From assembly GCF_032056465.1 (NCBI RefSeq), contig NZ_DAMBCL010000004.1: a stretch of DNA of 64,000 nt. One strand, written 5' to 3'. This DNA is from Mobilicoccus sp032056465. GTDB taxonomy: Bacteria > Actinomycetota > Actinomycetes > Actinomycetales > Dermatophilaceae. Of the stretch, positions 24,988 to 33,829 are shown in pieces. The notes below the pieces were generated by a model, which worked only from the letters and a program-made list of their open reading frames with translations, searched no databases and was not told the origin of the DNA. A program made the translations under genes and the position numbers. Numbering within the stretch: the stretch's first letter is position 1; every line of letters begins with the position of its first letter.

Positions 24988-26540
24988 GCCCGGCGCGCGT
25001 CTCGCGCGACCACAACCCCCTGCGCGCACCCGACGACACCCGGCTCCCGCGGATCGCGGGCCCGTGTTCGGTCGTGCTCTTCGGCGTCACCGGTGATCTC
25101 GCCCGCAAGAAGCTGCTGCCCGCGATCTACGACCTCGCGGGCCGCGGCCTCCTTCCGCCGGGCTTCTCGCTCGTCGGGTTCGGGCGGCGCGACTGGAGCG
25201 ACGCGGAGTTCGGTGAGTACGTGCGGGAGGCCGTCACGGCACACGCACGCACCCCGTTCAGCGAGGAGCTCTGGGGGGAGCTCGCGGACGGCCTCCGGTT
25301 CGTCTCCGGCGCGTTCGACGACGACGCCGCGTTCGACCACCTGGCGGACGTGCTCGCCCAGCTCGACGAGTGGCGGGGCACCGGCGGCAACCACGCGTTC
25401 TACCTGTCGATCCCGCCCGGGGCGTTCCCCGACGTGTGTCGACAGATCCACCGCAGCGGTCTCGCCGGCGCCGATCCCGAGGGGACGCATCCGGACGCGT
25501 GGCGCCGGGTCATCATCGAGAAGCCGTTCGGGCACGACCTCGAGAGCGCCCAGGAGCTCAACGGCATCGTCGAGTCGGTGTTCCCCGCCGACAGCATCTT
25601 CCGCATCGACCACTACCTCGGCAAGGAGACCGTCCAGAACATCCTGGCGCTCCGCTTCGCCAACGAGTTGTTCGAGCCCATCTGGAACGGCAACCACGTC
25701 GATCACGTGCAGATCACGATGGCCGAGGACATCGGCATCGGCGGACGCGCGGGGTACTACGACGGCATCGGCGCCGCACGGGACGTCATCCAGAACCACC
25801 TCCTGCAGCTCCTCGCCCTCATCGCGATGGAGGAGCCGCTCTCCTTCGACGCGGCCCATCTGCGCGCCGAGAAGCAGAAGGTCCTCGAGGCCGCACGGCT
25901 CGCGGGTCCGGTCTCGACCGCGTCGGCCCGGGGGGTCTACACCGAGGGCTGGCAGGGCGGTGAGCCCGTCCCGGGCTACGAGCAGGAGGAGGGCGTCGCA
26001 GCGGACTCCACCACGGAGACCTTCGCGGCGCTGGCCCTCGCCGTCGACACGCGCCGGTGGGCGGGGGTGCCGTTCTACCTGCGCACCGGCAAACGGCTGC
26101 CGAAACGCGTCACCGAGGTCGCGGTCGTCTTCAAGCCGGCGCCGCATCACCCGTTCGGGCGCGACGCCACCGAGGAACTCGGTGCGAACGCCGTCGTCAT
26201 CCGGGTGCAGCCCGACGAGGGCGTCACCCTGCGGTTCGGCGCCAAGGTGCCGGGCACCACGCTCGAGGTCCGTGACGTGAGCATGGACTTCGGGTACGGG
26301 CGCTCGTTCATGCAGTCGAGCCCGGAGGCGTACGAGCGACTCATCCTCGACGTCCTCCTCGGGGACCCACCGCTGTTCCCCCGGCACGAGGAGGTCGAGT
26401 CCTCGTGGCGCATCCTCGACCCGGTCACCACGTCCTGGGCGAGATCCGGTGAGCCCGAGCCGTACGCGGCCGGCAGCTGGGGCCCCGCCTCGGCCGACGA
26501 CCTGCTCGCCCGCGACGGACGCTCCTGGAGGCTCCCGTGA
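24984..26540 (+). CDS. zwf: glucose-6-phosphate 1-dehydrogenase
   Basis: 518 residues; commits glucose 6-phosphate to the oxidative pentose phosphate path with production of NADPH. Dinucleotide fold VVLFGVTGDLARKKLLPA, IIEKPFGHD, the active-site block RIDHYLGKETVQN, and NHVDHVQITMAEDIGI are all intact. GTG start overlapping the tal stop (GTGA). In actinobacteria the enzyme works with OpcA, encoded next. Confidence 0.97.
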   Translation: MSPARVSRDHNPLRAPDDTRLPRIAGPCSVVLFGVTGDLARKKLLPAIYDLAGRGLLPPGFSLVGFGRRDWSDAEFGEYVREAVTAHARTPFSEELWGELADGLRFVSGAFDDDAAFDHLADVLAQLDEWRGTGGNHAFYLSIPPGAFPDVCRQIHRSGLAGADPEGTHPDAWRRVIIEKPFGHDLESAQELNGIVESVFPADSIFRIDHYLGKETVQNILALRFANELFEPIWNGNHVDHVQITMAEDIGIGGRAGYYDGIGAARDVIQNHLLQLLALIAMEEPLSFDAAHLRAEKQKVLEAARLAGPVSTASARGVYTEGWQGGEPVPGYEQEEGVAADSTTETFAALALAVDTRRWAGVPFYLRTGKRLPKRVTEVAVVFKPAPHHPFGRDATEELGANAVVIRVQPDEGVTLRFGAKVPGTTLEVRDVSMDFGYGRSFMQSSPEAYERLILDVLLGDPPLFPRHEEVESSWRILDPVTTSWARSGEPEPYAAGSWGPASADDLLARDGRSWRLP

Positions 26541-27571
26541 TCCTCGACATGCCCGACACCTCGGTCGGTGATCTCTCGCGCAGGCTCCTCGACCTCCGCG
26601 AGGGCGTGGGCGCCATGGCCCTCGGCCGCGTCTTCACCCTCGTCGTGCTCACCTCCCCCGCTGAGGAGGAGCGGGCCCTCGCCGTGGCCGCAGAGGCGAC
26701 GAGGCAGCACCCCTCGCGCATCGTCGCGGTCGTCCACGGCTCCCGCCGCGGTCCGGACCGGATCGACGGGCAGATCCGCGTCGGCGGCGACGCCGGAGCG
26801 AGCGAGATGGTCGTCATGCGGGTGAGCGGTGACCTCACCGAACACAGCGAGGCGGTCGTGCTGCCGTTCCTGCTCGCCGACTCCCCCGTCGTCGCGTGGT
26901 GGGCGGGTGACTGCCCGGGCGACGTCTCGGCCCATCCGATCGGTCGCATCGCGCGCCGCCGCATCACCGATGCGGAACACACCCCCGCGCCCAGCACGGC
27001 GATCCGCGAGCGGGCGCGGCACTACGCGCCGGGCGACAGCGACCTCGTCTGGACCCGGACGACGCGGTGGCGCGGCCTGCTCGCGGCGGCGCTGGACCTG
27101 CCGCCCTACGAGCCCGTCACCCGCGTCTGCGTCGCGGGCGCCTACGACTCGGCGTCGGCCGATCTGCTCGCCGCCTGGCTCGGTTCGGCCCTGCGCTGCG
27201 AGGTGGTGAGGGCCCGCACCGAGGCCGGCACCGGGCTCATCAGTGTCCGGCTCGACCGCCGCAGCGGTCCGGTGGATCTCGTCCGTCCTGACGGGCTCGT
27301 CGCCACCCTCGAGCAGGCCGCGCAACCCCCGCGCCGGCTGGTCGTGGCTCGGCGCGAGGAGGCGGAGTGTCTGGCCGACGAGCTCTCCCACCTCGGCGAG
27401 GACGACGCCTACGCGCGCACCCTGCGCGAGGGCATCCCCCTGCTCGAGGACGCGGCCATGCCGGCCGGAGAGGCCGTGAGCAAGGGGATCGCCCCCTCCC
27501 CCGACGCCTCCCGCCGCCTGGCACGACGTCTCGGGCGCGATGAGGCCAGGAGACGCGCCGACGACGCGTGA
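26537..27571 (+). CDS. opcA: glucose-6-phosphate dehydrogenase assembly protein OpcA
   Basis: 344 residues. Conserved OpcA blocks are RVFTLVVLT, the stretch SEAVVLPFLLADSPVVAWWAG and DLVWTRTTRWRGLLAAALD. It is needed for full activity or redox control of G6PDH in actinobacteria and cyanobacteria. GTG start overlaps the zwf stop by four bases. The 6-phosphogluconolactonase gene (pgl/devB) that commonly follows opcA is absent: a terminator and secG come next. Confidence 0.95.
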   Translation: MILDMPDTSVGDLSRRLLDLREGVGAMALGRVFTLVVLTSPAEEERALAVAAEATRQHPSRIVAVVHGSRRGPDRIDGQIRVGGDAGASEMVVMRVSGDLTEHSEAVVLPFLLADSPVVAWWAGDCPGDVSAHPIGRIARRRITDAEHTPAPSTAIRERARHYAPGDSDLVWTRTTRWRGLLAAALDLPPYEPVTRVCVAGAYDSASADLLAAWLGSALRCEVVRARTEAGTGLISVRLDRRSGPVDLVRPDGLVATLEQAAQPPRRLVVARREEAECLADELSHLGEDDAYARTLREGIPLLEDAAMPAGEAVSKGIAPSPDASRRLARRLGRDEARRRADDA

Positions 27572-27664
27572 GACCGCGCGGACCCACGCCCGGTCGCCGT
27601 CGTCGTTCCCGACGGCGTGGTCGTCGTGCCAGGCCGGATCGGGTTCGCGGTGTCACCTGGACGC

Positions 27665-27703
27665 ACGAGTTCGCCCGAGCCGCATGGGCCCGGGCGAACT
27701 CGT
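27665..27703. terminator. bidirectional terminator between opcA and secG
   Basis: A perfect 13 bp stem (ACGAGTTCGCCCG / CGGGCGAACTCGT) around a 13 base loop that can add three more pairs. It lies between two convergent genes and can serve both strands. Confidence 0.75.
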
Positions 27704-27736
27704 CGAGGAAGGGTGGCGCCGACGGCGCGGGTGGGC

Positions 27737-27982
27737 TCAGCCGTGGAAGCGCACGACGAGGCCGAGACCGATGATGGCGGCGAGCCAGACGAGCGCCATG
27801 CCCACGGTGATCCGGTTGAGGTTGCGCTCCGCGACGGAGGAACCGCCCATCGTGCTCGACATCGAGCCGCCGAACATGTCGGACATACCGCCACCCTTGC
27901 CCTTGTGCATGAGGATGAGGAACACCATGAACACGTTGGTGGCGAGGAGAACCACCTGGAGAGCGATCTTCAGGACGTCCAC
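27737..27982 (-). CDS. secG: preprotein translocase subunit SecG
   Basis: 81 residues with two helices (LKIALQVVLLATNVFMVFLIL and ITVGMALVWLAAIIGLGLVV) separated by the Gly/Met/Ser-rich loop HKGKGGGMSDMFGG, the SecG signature. It assists SecYE in protein export. The GTG at 27980-27982 is taken as the start (MDVLKIALQ) because the first helix follows; the longer frame upstream is Arg/Ser shadow. It stands between tpiA and the opcA operon, a conserved actinobacterial position. Confidence 0.9.
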   Translation of the reverse strand: MDVLKIALQVVLLATNVFMVFLILMHKGKGGGMSDMFGGSMSSTMGGSSVAERNLNRITVGMALVWLAAIIGLGLVVRFHG

Positions 27983-28089
27983 GAATGCGGCCTGTTCTGT
28001 CGGGAGCGGGAATCTCGCCCGCGTGCGGCGCCTCGGGGACGCCGCTGAACGGGCACGTCCTCCAGGGTAACCGAGCCCCGGGAAGAGCC

Positions 28090-28140
28090 GGGAACGCCCG
28101 GCCGGACGCGCCCTCGTCGGGCGGCCGGCCGGGCGTTCCC
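28090..28140 (-). terminator. strong hairpin after tpiA
   Basis: A 16 bp perfect stem (GGGAACGCCCGGCCGG and its complement) enclosing an inner 5 bp stem CGCCC/GGGCG, 35 bp after the tpiA stop. It likely ends the gap-pgk-tpiA transcripts ahead of secG. Confidence 0.8.
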
Positions 28141-28175
28141 CCGTCGGCGCGGAGGCGCCGGGCGGGCCGGAGGGA

Positions 28176-28958
28176 TCAGGCGGTCTCGAAACCGCAGATC
28201 TTGGCGAACTCGTCGGCCTTGAGCGACGCGCCGCCGACGAGGGCACCGTCGACGTCGGGCTTGCCCATGATCTCGGAGACGTTCGAGGACTTGACGGAGC
28301 CGCCGTAGAGGATGCGGATGCCGGCCGCGGTCGCCTCGTCGTAGAGTTCGGCGAGCTTGCCGCGGATCGCGCCACACACCTCCTGGGCGTCCTCGGGGGT
28401 GGCCACCTCGCCGGTGCCGATGGCCCAGATGGGCTCGTAGGCGATGACGATGGTCCTCACCTGCTCGACGGGGATGCCGGCGAGGTCGGCCTCGATCTGA
28501 CCGAGGACGTGGTCGACCTGGCGGCCCTCCTTGCGGATCTCCAGGGCCTCGCCGCAGCACAGGATCGGGGTGAGCCCGTGGCGGTAGGCGGCCTGGATCT
28601 TCTCGTTGAGCAGTTCGTCGGTCTCGCCGTGGCCCTCGCGGCGCTCGCTGTGCCCGATGGTCACGTAGGTGCAGCCGAGCTTGGCGAGGAACGCGCCGGA
28701 GATGTCACCGGTGTAGGCGCCCTCGTCCTTCGGAGACAGGTCCTGCGCGCCGTAGACGAGCGAGAGCTTGTCGCCCTCGACGAGGGTCTGCACGGTGCGG
28801 AGGGCGGTGAACGGCGGCAGGATCGCGACTTCGACGGCTCCGTAGTCGTGCTCGGCGTCCTTGAGCGTCCAGTCGAGCTTCTGCACGAGCTGAGTCGCCT
28901 GCAGGTGGTCGAGGTTCATCTTCCAGTTGCCCGCCATGAGCGGGGTGCGTGAAGCCAT
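28176..28958 (-). CDS. tpiA: triosephosphate isomerase
   Basis: 260 residues, normal length. Substrate lysine 13 in AGNWKMNL, catalytic histidine in TIGHSERR, catalytic glutamate in IAYEPIWAIGTG, and the phosphate-gripping ILYGGSVKSSN and DGALVGGASL loops are present. The ATG at 28956-28958 gives MASRTPLMAGNWKMN. 40 bp downstream of pgk and probably co-transcribed with it. Confidence 0.97.
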   Translation of the reverse strand: MASRTPLMAGNWKMNLDHLQATQLVQKLDWTLKDAEHDYGAVEVAILPPFTALRTVQTLVEGDKLSLVYGAQDLSPKDEGAYTGDISGAFLAKLGCTYVTIGHSERREGHGETDELLNEKIQAAYRHGLTPILCCGEALEIRKEGRQVDHVLGQIEADLAGIPVEQVRTIVIAYEPIWAIGTGEVATPEDAQEVCGAIRGKLAELYDEATAAGIRILYGGSVKSSNVSEIMGKPDVDGALVGGASLKADEFAKICGFETA

Positions 28959-28998
28959 GTCGTCCTCTCGGGGAGTGGTGTCGTGGGGGTGGTGGCGG

Positions 28999-30207
28999 TC
29001 AGTCTGCGAGGATCTCGATGCCCGGGAGGCTCTTGCCCTCGAGGTACTCGAGGCTCGCGCCGCCACCGGTGGAGATGTGACCGAACTGGTCGTCGGAGAA
29101 CCCGAGCTGACGCACCGCGGCGGCGGAGTCGCCGCCACCGACGACGGTGAGGGCGCCGTTGCTCGTCGCCTCGACGAGGGCCTCGGCGACCGCCTTGGTA
29201 CCGGCGGCGTAGGGGGCCATCTCGAAGGCGCCCATCGGGCCGTTCCAGAACACCGTCTTGCAATCGGTGAGCTTGCTCGCGAAGAGCTTTCCGCTCTCGG
29301 GGCCGATGTCGAGGCCCATCTTGTCCGCCGGGATCGCGTCGGAGGGCACGACCTCGGTCTCCACGGCGGCGGAGAACTCCGGCGCGACGACGGTGTCGAC
29401 GGGGAGGACGATCTCCACGCCGTTCGCCTTGGCCTCCTCGAGGAACGTACGGCAGGTCTCGACCTTCTCGGCGTCGAGGAGGCTCGTGCCCACCTCGTGG
29501 CCCTGGGCCTTGAGGAACGTGTAGGCCATACCGCCGCCGATGAGGAGACGGTCGGCGGTCTTCATGAGGTTCTCGATCACGGCGAGCTTGTCGGCGACCT
29601 TGGCGCCGCCGAGCACGACCGCGTACGGCCGCTGCGGGTCCTCGGTGAGGCGCTTAAGCACCGTCACCTCGTCGCCGACCAGGCCGCCCGCGTAGTGCGG
29701 CAGGCGCGTCGCGACGTCGTACACGGAGGCCTGCTTGCGGTGGACGACACCGAACCCGTCGGAGACGAACGCATCGGCGAACGCCGCGAGTTCGTCGGCG
29801 AAGGCGCCGCGCTCGGCCTCGTCCTTGCTCGTCTCACCGGGGTTGAAGCGGAGGTTCTCCAGCAGCGCCACGTCGCCGTCCTTCAGGCCTGCGACGATCG
29901 ACTTGGCGGACTCGCCCACCGTGTCCTCGGCGAACGCGACGTCCTTGCCGAGCAGTTCCGACAGGCGCCCGACGACGGGGCGCAGCGAGTACTTGTCCTC
30001 CGGGGCACCCTTGGGACGACCGAGGTGGGCGACCACGACGACCTTGGCGCCCGCGTCGCTGAGCTTCTTGATCGTCGGGACGGACGCGCGCACCCGACCG
30101 TCGTCGGTGATGGCACGGGACTCGTCGAGGGGGACGTTGAGGTCGCTGCGGACGAGCACGGTCTTGCCGTGGACGTCCTCTTCGAGGAGGTTGTCGATCG
30201 TCTTCAT
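28999..30207 (-). CDS. pgk: phosphoglycerate kinase
   Basis: 402 residues; makes ATP from 1,3-bisphosphoglycerate. VLVRSDLNVPLD, VVVVAHLGRPKG, LLENLRFNPGE and the C-terminal nucleotide loop TVVGGGDSAAAV are standard. The ATG at 30205-30207 follows AGGAGCAG; the reading frame upstream is not conserved. It lies between gap and tpiA but is separated from gap by a strong hairpin. Confidence 0.97.
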   Translation of the reverse strand: MKTIDNLLEEDVHGKTVLVRSDLNVPLDESRAITDDGRVRASVPTIKKLSDAGAKVVVVAHLGRPKGAPEDKYSLRPVVGRLSELLGKDVAFAEDTVGESAKSIVAGLKDGDVALLENLRFNPGETSKDEAERGAFADELAAFADAFVSDGFGVVHRKQASVYDVATRLPHYAGGLVGDEVTVLKRLTEDPQRPYAVVLGGAKVADKLAVIENLMKTADRLLIGGGMAYTFLKAQGHEVGTSLLDAEKVETCRTFLEEAKANGVEIVLPVDTVVAPEFSAAVETEVVPSDAIPADKMGLDIGPESGKLFASKLTDCKTVFWNGPMGAFEMAPYAAGTKAVAEALVEATSNGALTVVGGGDSAAAVRQLGFSDDQFGHISTGGGASLEYLEGKSLPGIEILAD

Positions 30208-30279
30208 GGACTGCTCCTGTGCAGGATGAGGCGGATACGCCGTGGACGGGTCATGCCACGGCCGGTGCGGGGGTGTGGC

Positions 30280-30320
30280 GACGAGGAGTGCTCCGCGCAG
30301 AGACGAGGAGTGCTCGCGCA
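30280..30320. repeat. 20 bp direct repeat between gap and pgk
   Basis: GACGAGGAGTGCTCCGCGCA (30280-30299) recurs at 30302-30320 with one base missing. The two copies are 22 bp apart and sit between the gap-pgk hairpin and pgk, in the pgk upstream region. Confidence 0.6.
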
Positions 30321-30328
30321 ACGACGAC

Positions 30329-30364
30329 GACGCCGGGCGACCGGGAGTCCGGCCGCCCGGCGTC
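30329..30364 (-). terminator. hairpin between gap and pgk
   Basis: An 11 bp perfect stem (GACGCCGGGCG / CGCCCGGCGTC) with an inner CCGG-GAGT-CCGG stem, 32 bp after the gap stop. It could end part of the gap transcription, giving gap its own high-level message, or protect its 3' end. Confidence 0.7.
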
Positions 30365-30395
30365 GGGGGTGAGTCATGCTCGGCTCAGCGCAGGA

Positions 30396-31397
30396 TCAGA
30401 GCTTGGAGCCGACCAGCACGCAGAGGTCGACGAGGCGGTTGGAGTAACCCCACTCGTTGTCGTACCAGCCGACGACCTTGACCTGGTTGCCGATGACCTT
30501 GGTGAGCCCGGAGTCGAAGATGCAGGAGGCCGGGTCGGTCTCGATGTCCTTGGAGACGATCGGGTCCTCGGTGTAGACGAGCTTGCCCTTGAGGGCGCCC
30601 TCGGCGGCCTTCTTGACGATCTCGTTGACCTCTTCGACGGAGGTCTCGCGGGACGCCTCGAAGGTGAGGTTGGTGGCGGAACCCGTGGGCGTGGGCACGC
30701 GGAGGGCGTAACCGTCGAGCTTGCCCTTGAGCTCGGGCAGCACGAGGGCGACGGCCTTGGCGGCGCCGGTGCTCGTGGGCACGATGTTGAGGGCGGCGGC
30801 GCGGGCGCGACGGAGGTCCTTGTGCGGCGCGTCCTGCAGGTTCTGGTCCTGGGTGTACGCGTGGATCGTCGTCATCAGACCCTTGACGATGCCGAGGTCG
30901 TCGTTGAGGACCTTGGCCATCGGCGCGAGGCAGTTCGTCGTGCAGGAGGCGTTCGAGATGATCGTCTGGCTGCCGTCGTACAGGGCGTCGTTGACGCCCA
31001 TGACGATGGTGATGTCCTCGTTCTTCGCCGGGGCGGAGATGATGACCTTCTTGGCGCCACCGTCGATGTGGGCCTTGGCCTTCTCGGCGTCGGTGAAGAA
31101 GCCGGTGGATTCGACGACGACGTCGGCGCCGACGCCCTTCCAGTCGAGCTTGGCGGGGTCGCGCTCGGCCCAGGCGGCGAACTTCTTGCCGTCGGCCGTG
31201 ATCGACTCCTCGTCGTAGGTGACCTCGCCCGGGAAGCGGCCGAGGATCGAGTCGTACTTGAGCAGGTGCGCCAGGGTCTTGTTGTCGGTCAGGTCGTTGA
31301 CGGCGACGATCTCGACATCGGCGCCGGAGGCGACGACGGCGCGGAAGAAGTTGCGTCCGATTCGGCCGAAGCCGTTGATACCTACACGAACGGTCAC
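30396..31397 (-). CDS. gap: glyceraldehyde-3-phosphate dehydrogenase, type I
   Basis: 333 residues. N-terminal NAD fold VRVGINGFGRIGRNFFRA, catalytic Cys152 in SNASCTTNCLAP, the histidine in MTTIHAYTQDQ, and WYDNEWGYSNRLVDL at the C-terminus. Asp at the end of the second strand (VNDLTDN) argues for NAD preference. GTG start at 31395-31397 with AGGAAGG about eight bases upstream. The 5' region is long and structured. Confidence 0.97.
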   Translation of the reverse strand: MTVRVGINGFGRIGRNFFRAVVASGADVEIVAVNDLTDNKTLAHLLKYDSILGRFPGEVTYDEESITADGKKFAAWAERDPAKLDWKGVGADVVVESTGFFTDAEKAKAHIDGGAKKVIISAPAKNEDITIVMGVNDALYDGSQTIISNASCTTNCLAPMAKVLNDDLGIVKGLMTTIHAYTQDQNLQDAPHKDLRRARAAALNIVPTSTGAAKAVALVLPELKGKLDGYALRVPTPTGSATNLTFEASRETSVEEVNEIVKKAAEGALKGKLVYTEDPIVSKDIETDPASCIFDSGLTKVIGNQVKVVGWYDNEWGYSNRLVDLCVLVGSKL

Positions 31398-31452
31398 GAT
31401 GAGGCCTTCCTCTGATGGATCAGGAACTGCGTTCTCGACCTCGCAACGCCGG

Positions 31453-31471
31453 TGCGGTGTTCGACACCGCA
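31453..31471 (-). promoter_or_regulatory. perfect palindrome in the gap leader
   Basis: TGCGGTGT-TCG-ACACCGCA, an 8 bp stem with a 3 base loop, 56-74 bp upstream of the gap start and downstream of its candidate promoter. It could be an operator for a sugar-sensing repressor or an mRNA hairpin. Confidence 0.45.
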
Positions 31472-31519
31472 ACTCACGACGCCGGGGACGGAGGTCGCAC
31501 GCCTTCGTACGACTCCTCG

Positions 31520-31548
31520 ACCCTATGGGATACCCACTGGTCGTTCCA
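31520..31548 (-). promoter_or_regulatory. candidate gap promoter
   Basis: TGGAAC (31543-31548), 17 bp spacer, TAGGGT (31520-31525) on the minus strand. The -35 matches TTGACA at only three positions. Confidence 0.4.
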
Positions 31549-31754
31549 GTCTGGGGTCCGAAGGTCCCTGTTTGTCGGCGCGGTCCCCGACGGCGCGCGC
31601 CATCGCATGGGCGAATCGTGCGCATTCGTCCAATAACGGGTGCGTGGATGTCGTGTCCGACGACCCCGGCGGGGGTGTCGCGAACACCCGCCCGATCCCC
31701 CGGTCGCGCCACAACGCGCGGGCCGGCGACGAGACGTCCTGCCTCCGGTGGGCC

Positions 31755-32735
31755 TCAGGCGTCGAGCATGTCCTCGGTGAGGTTGGCCTCGGTGCCGGGG
31801 ATGCCGCGGTCGGCGGCCGTCTTGTCGGCGAGGGCGAGGAGCCGGCGGATGCGGCCCGCGACGGCGTCCTTGGTCATCGGCGGGTCGGCGAGCGCACCGA
31901 GCTCCTCGAGGCTCGCCTGCTTGTGCTCGAGGCGGAGTTCTCCCGCGCTGCGCAGGTGGTCGGGGACCTCCTCGCCGAGGATCTCGAGGGCACGTTCGAC
32001 GCGGGCGCCGGCGGCGACGGCCGCACGTGCGGACCTGCGCAGGTTCGCGTCGTCGAAGTTGGCGAGTCGATTGGCGGTGGCGCGCACCTCCTTGCGCACC
32101 CGGCGCTCCTCCCAGGCGAGGACGGCGTCGTGGGCGCCCAGCCGGGTGAGCATCGCGCCGATCGCGTCACCGTCGCGGATGACGACCCGGTCCACCCCGC
32201 GGACCTCACGGGCCTTGACGGCGATCCCGAGGCGCCGTGCGGCACCGACGAGGGCGAGGGCGGCCTCGGGTCCCGGGCACGTGATCTCCATCGAGCTCGA
32301 CCGCCCGGGCTCGGTGAGGGAACCGTGCGCGAGGAAAGCACCCCGCCACGCGGCCTCGGCCTCGCAGGCGGCGCCGTTGACGACGCGGGGCGGGAGTCCT
32401 CGGACCGGGCGACCGCGGTTGTCGACCAACCCGGTCTGCCGCGCGAGTGCCTCGCCGTCGGTGATGACGCGCACGACGTACCGGCTCGTGCGGCGCAGTC
32501 CGCCGGGCGCGACGACGAGCAGTTCGCTCTCGATGCCGTAGACGTCGGCGATGTGCGACCGGAGTCGACGGGCCGCGGACGCCGTGTCGAGTTCGGCCTC
32601 GACGACGATGCGCCCACCGATGAGGTGCAGGCCGCCGGTGAACCGGAGCATCGCCGACACCTCGGCCTTGCGGCAGCAGGGTTTGGTCACGACGAGACGG
32701 GAGAGTTCGTCCTTCACCTTCGCTGTCATCGCCAT
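31755..32735 (-). CDS. whiA: WhiA, sporulation/cell-division transcription regulator
   Basis: 326 residues. The N-terminal two thirds is the degenerate LAGLIDADG homing-endonuclease fold (RFTGGLHLIGGRIVVEAELD, WRGAFLAHGSLTEPGRSS, ATANRLANFDDANLRRSARAA split over the domain), and the C-terminus is the HTH domain (QASLEELGALADPPMTKDAV). WhiA is conserved in all actinobacteria and controls division genes with WhiB in Streptomyces. The ATG at 32733-32735 gives MAMTAKVKDELSRL, the standard N-terminus; an ATG nine bases upstream is less likely. Confidence 0.96.
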   Translation of the reverse strand: MAMTAKVKDELSRLVVTKPCCRKAEVSAMLRFTGGLHLIGGRIVVEAELDTASAARRLRSHIADVYGIESELLVVAPGGLRRTSRYVVRVITDGEALARQTGLVDNRGRPVRGLPPRVVNGAACEAEAAWRGAFLAHGSLTEPGRSSSMEITCPGPEAALALVGAARRLGIAVKAREVRGVDRVVIRDGDAIGAMLTRLGAHDAVLAWEERRVRKEVRATANRLANFDDANLRRSARAAVAAGARVERALEILGEEVPDHLRSAGELRLEHKQASLEELGALADPPMTKDAVAGRIRRLLALADKTAADRGIPGTEANLTEDMLDA

Positions 32736-32881
32736 GGGGGCCATCCTGCCATCCTGCCGGGGGCGCTTCGCGAACTCCCCTGCGGGGCTGGAGGATCAGC
32801 GGCGTGGCGCGTCTCGGCGGGGCCCGCGACGGTGCGTCGGGCGGGCTCGGGGGACGGCGCCCCGTTCCCTTCGCGCGGCCG

Positions 32882-33829
32882 TCACCCGGGCTGTCGGCCC
32901 ATGATGTCGCGGTAGGCCGCGGCGAGCCGGAGGGGGTCGTGGTGACCGGGGGCGTCGGTGCGGGCCACGGGCATGACCGCGAGCTCGGCGCCGAGTCGGC
33001 GGGCGTGGACCTCGAGCTCGGCCGGGTCGTCGACCACGCAGGGGTCGGCGAGGATGACGTCGATGTTGACGTCGGGGGCGTGCATCCTCAGGCTCTCGAG
33101 GTGCTCGGCCGCGGAGTAGCCCTCGGTCTCCGAGGTGGACATCTCGAGGCTGAGCGTGAGGAGTCGCATCGCCGGGGTGTCCCGCAGGGCCTCCGCGAGC
33201 TGCGGCACGAGCAGGTGCGGCATCACGGAGGTGTACCAGGAGCCGGGCCCGAGCACGACCCAGTCGGCCTCACGCAGGGCCCGCAGCGCCTCCGGCGTCG
33301 CGGGCGGCTGGGCCGGTTCGAGCCGGATCTCCTTGACGCGGCCCGGTGCCGTCGCGACCTCGGCCTGCCCGCGGACGAGGGTGATCGCCTCGGGGTCCTG
33401 CGGGTCCAGTCCGGCCACGTCGGCCATGATCGTCAGCGGCACCGACGCCATCGGCAGCACCCGGCCCCGCGCCCCGAGCAGTCGACCGACCAGGTCGAGC
33501 CCACTGACCGCGTCGCCGAGCAGGTCCCACAACCCGACGATGAGGAGGTTGCCCACGGCGTGACCGGCGAGATCACCCTCACCCCCGAACCGGTGTTGGA
33601 GGACGTCGCCCCACAGGTGCCCCCACTCGGAGTCGTCGCAGAGCGCGGCGAGCGCCATGCGCAGGTCGCCGGGCGGGAGGATGTCGTACTGCTGCCGCAG
33701 CCGTCCGCTCGACCCGCCGTCGTCGGCGACGGTGACGATGGCGGTGACGCTGTCGGTGACGTGCCGCAGCGCCGACAGGGACGCCGCGAGACCATGGCCA
33801 CCGCCGAGGGCGACGACGTGCCGTCTCAT
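32882..33829 (-). CDS. yvcK: YvcK/CofD-like protein (gluconeogenesis factor)
   Basis: 315 residues. HVVALGGGHGLAASLSALR and VTVADDGGSSGRLR form the nucleotide-binding N-terminus, and NLLIVGLWDLLGD, VLGPGSWYTSVMPHLL follow, all typical of YvcK. In Bacillus and mycobacteria these proteins bind UDP-sugars and affect cell wall supply and carbon use. The ATG at 33827-33829 overlaps the rapZ stop (ATGA). Part of the conserved whiA-yvcK-rapZ-uvrC cluster. Confidence 0.95.
   Translation of the reverse strand: MRRHVVALGGGHGLAASLSALRHVTDSVTAIVTVADDGGSSGRLRQQYDILPPGDLRMALAALCDDSEWGHLWGDVLQHRFGGEGDLAGHAVGNLLIVGLWDLLGDAVSGLDLVGRLLGARGRVLPMASVPLTIMADVAGLDPQDPEAITLVRGQAEVATAPGRVKEIRLEPAQPPATPEALRALREADWVVLGPGSWYTSVMPHLLVPQLAEALRDTPAMRLLTLSLEMSTSETEGYSAAEHLESLRMHAPDVNIDVILADPCVVDDPAELEVHARRLGAELAVMPVARTDAPGHHDPLRLAAAYRDIMGRQPG

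Larger units (their letters stand above)
31398..31754. other. 357 bp intergenic region between whiA and gap
   Basis: No convincing gene: frames here have shadow composition. On the minus strand it holds a possible promoter for gap, TGGAAC (31543-31548), 17 bp, TAGGGT (31520-31525), giving a leader of about 115 bases that contains a perfect short hairpin (31453-31471). The 31549-31754 part shows nothing I can identify. Confidence 0.5.

Noticed and set aside
31415..31636. A 73-codon plus-strand frame in the whiA-gap intergenic region
   Set aside because: No ribosome-binding site, no conserved features; the region is better explained as the gap upstream region.
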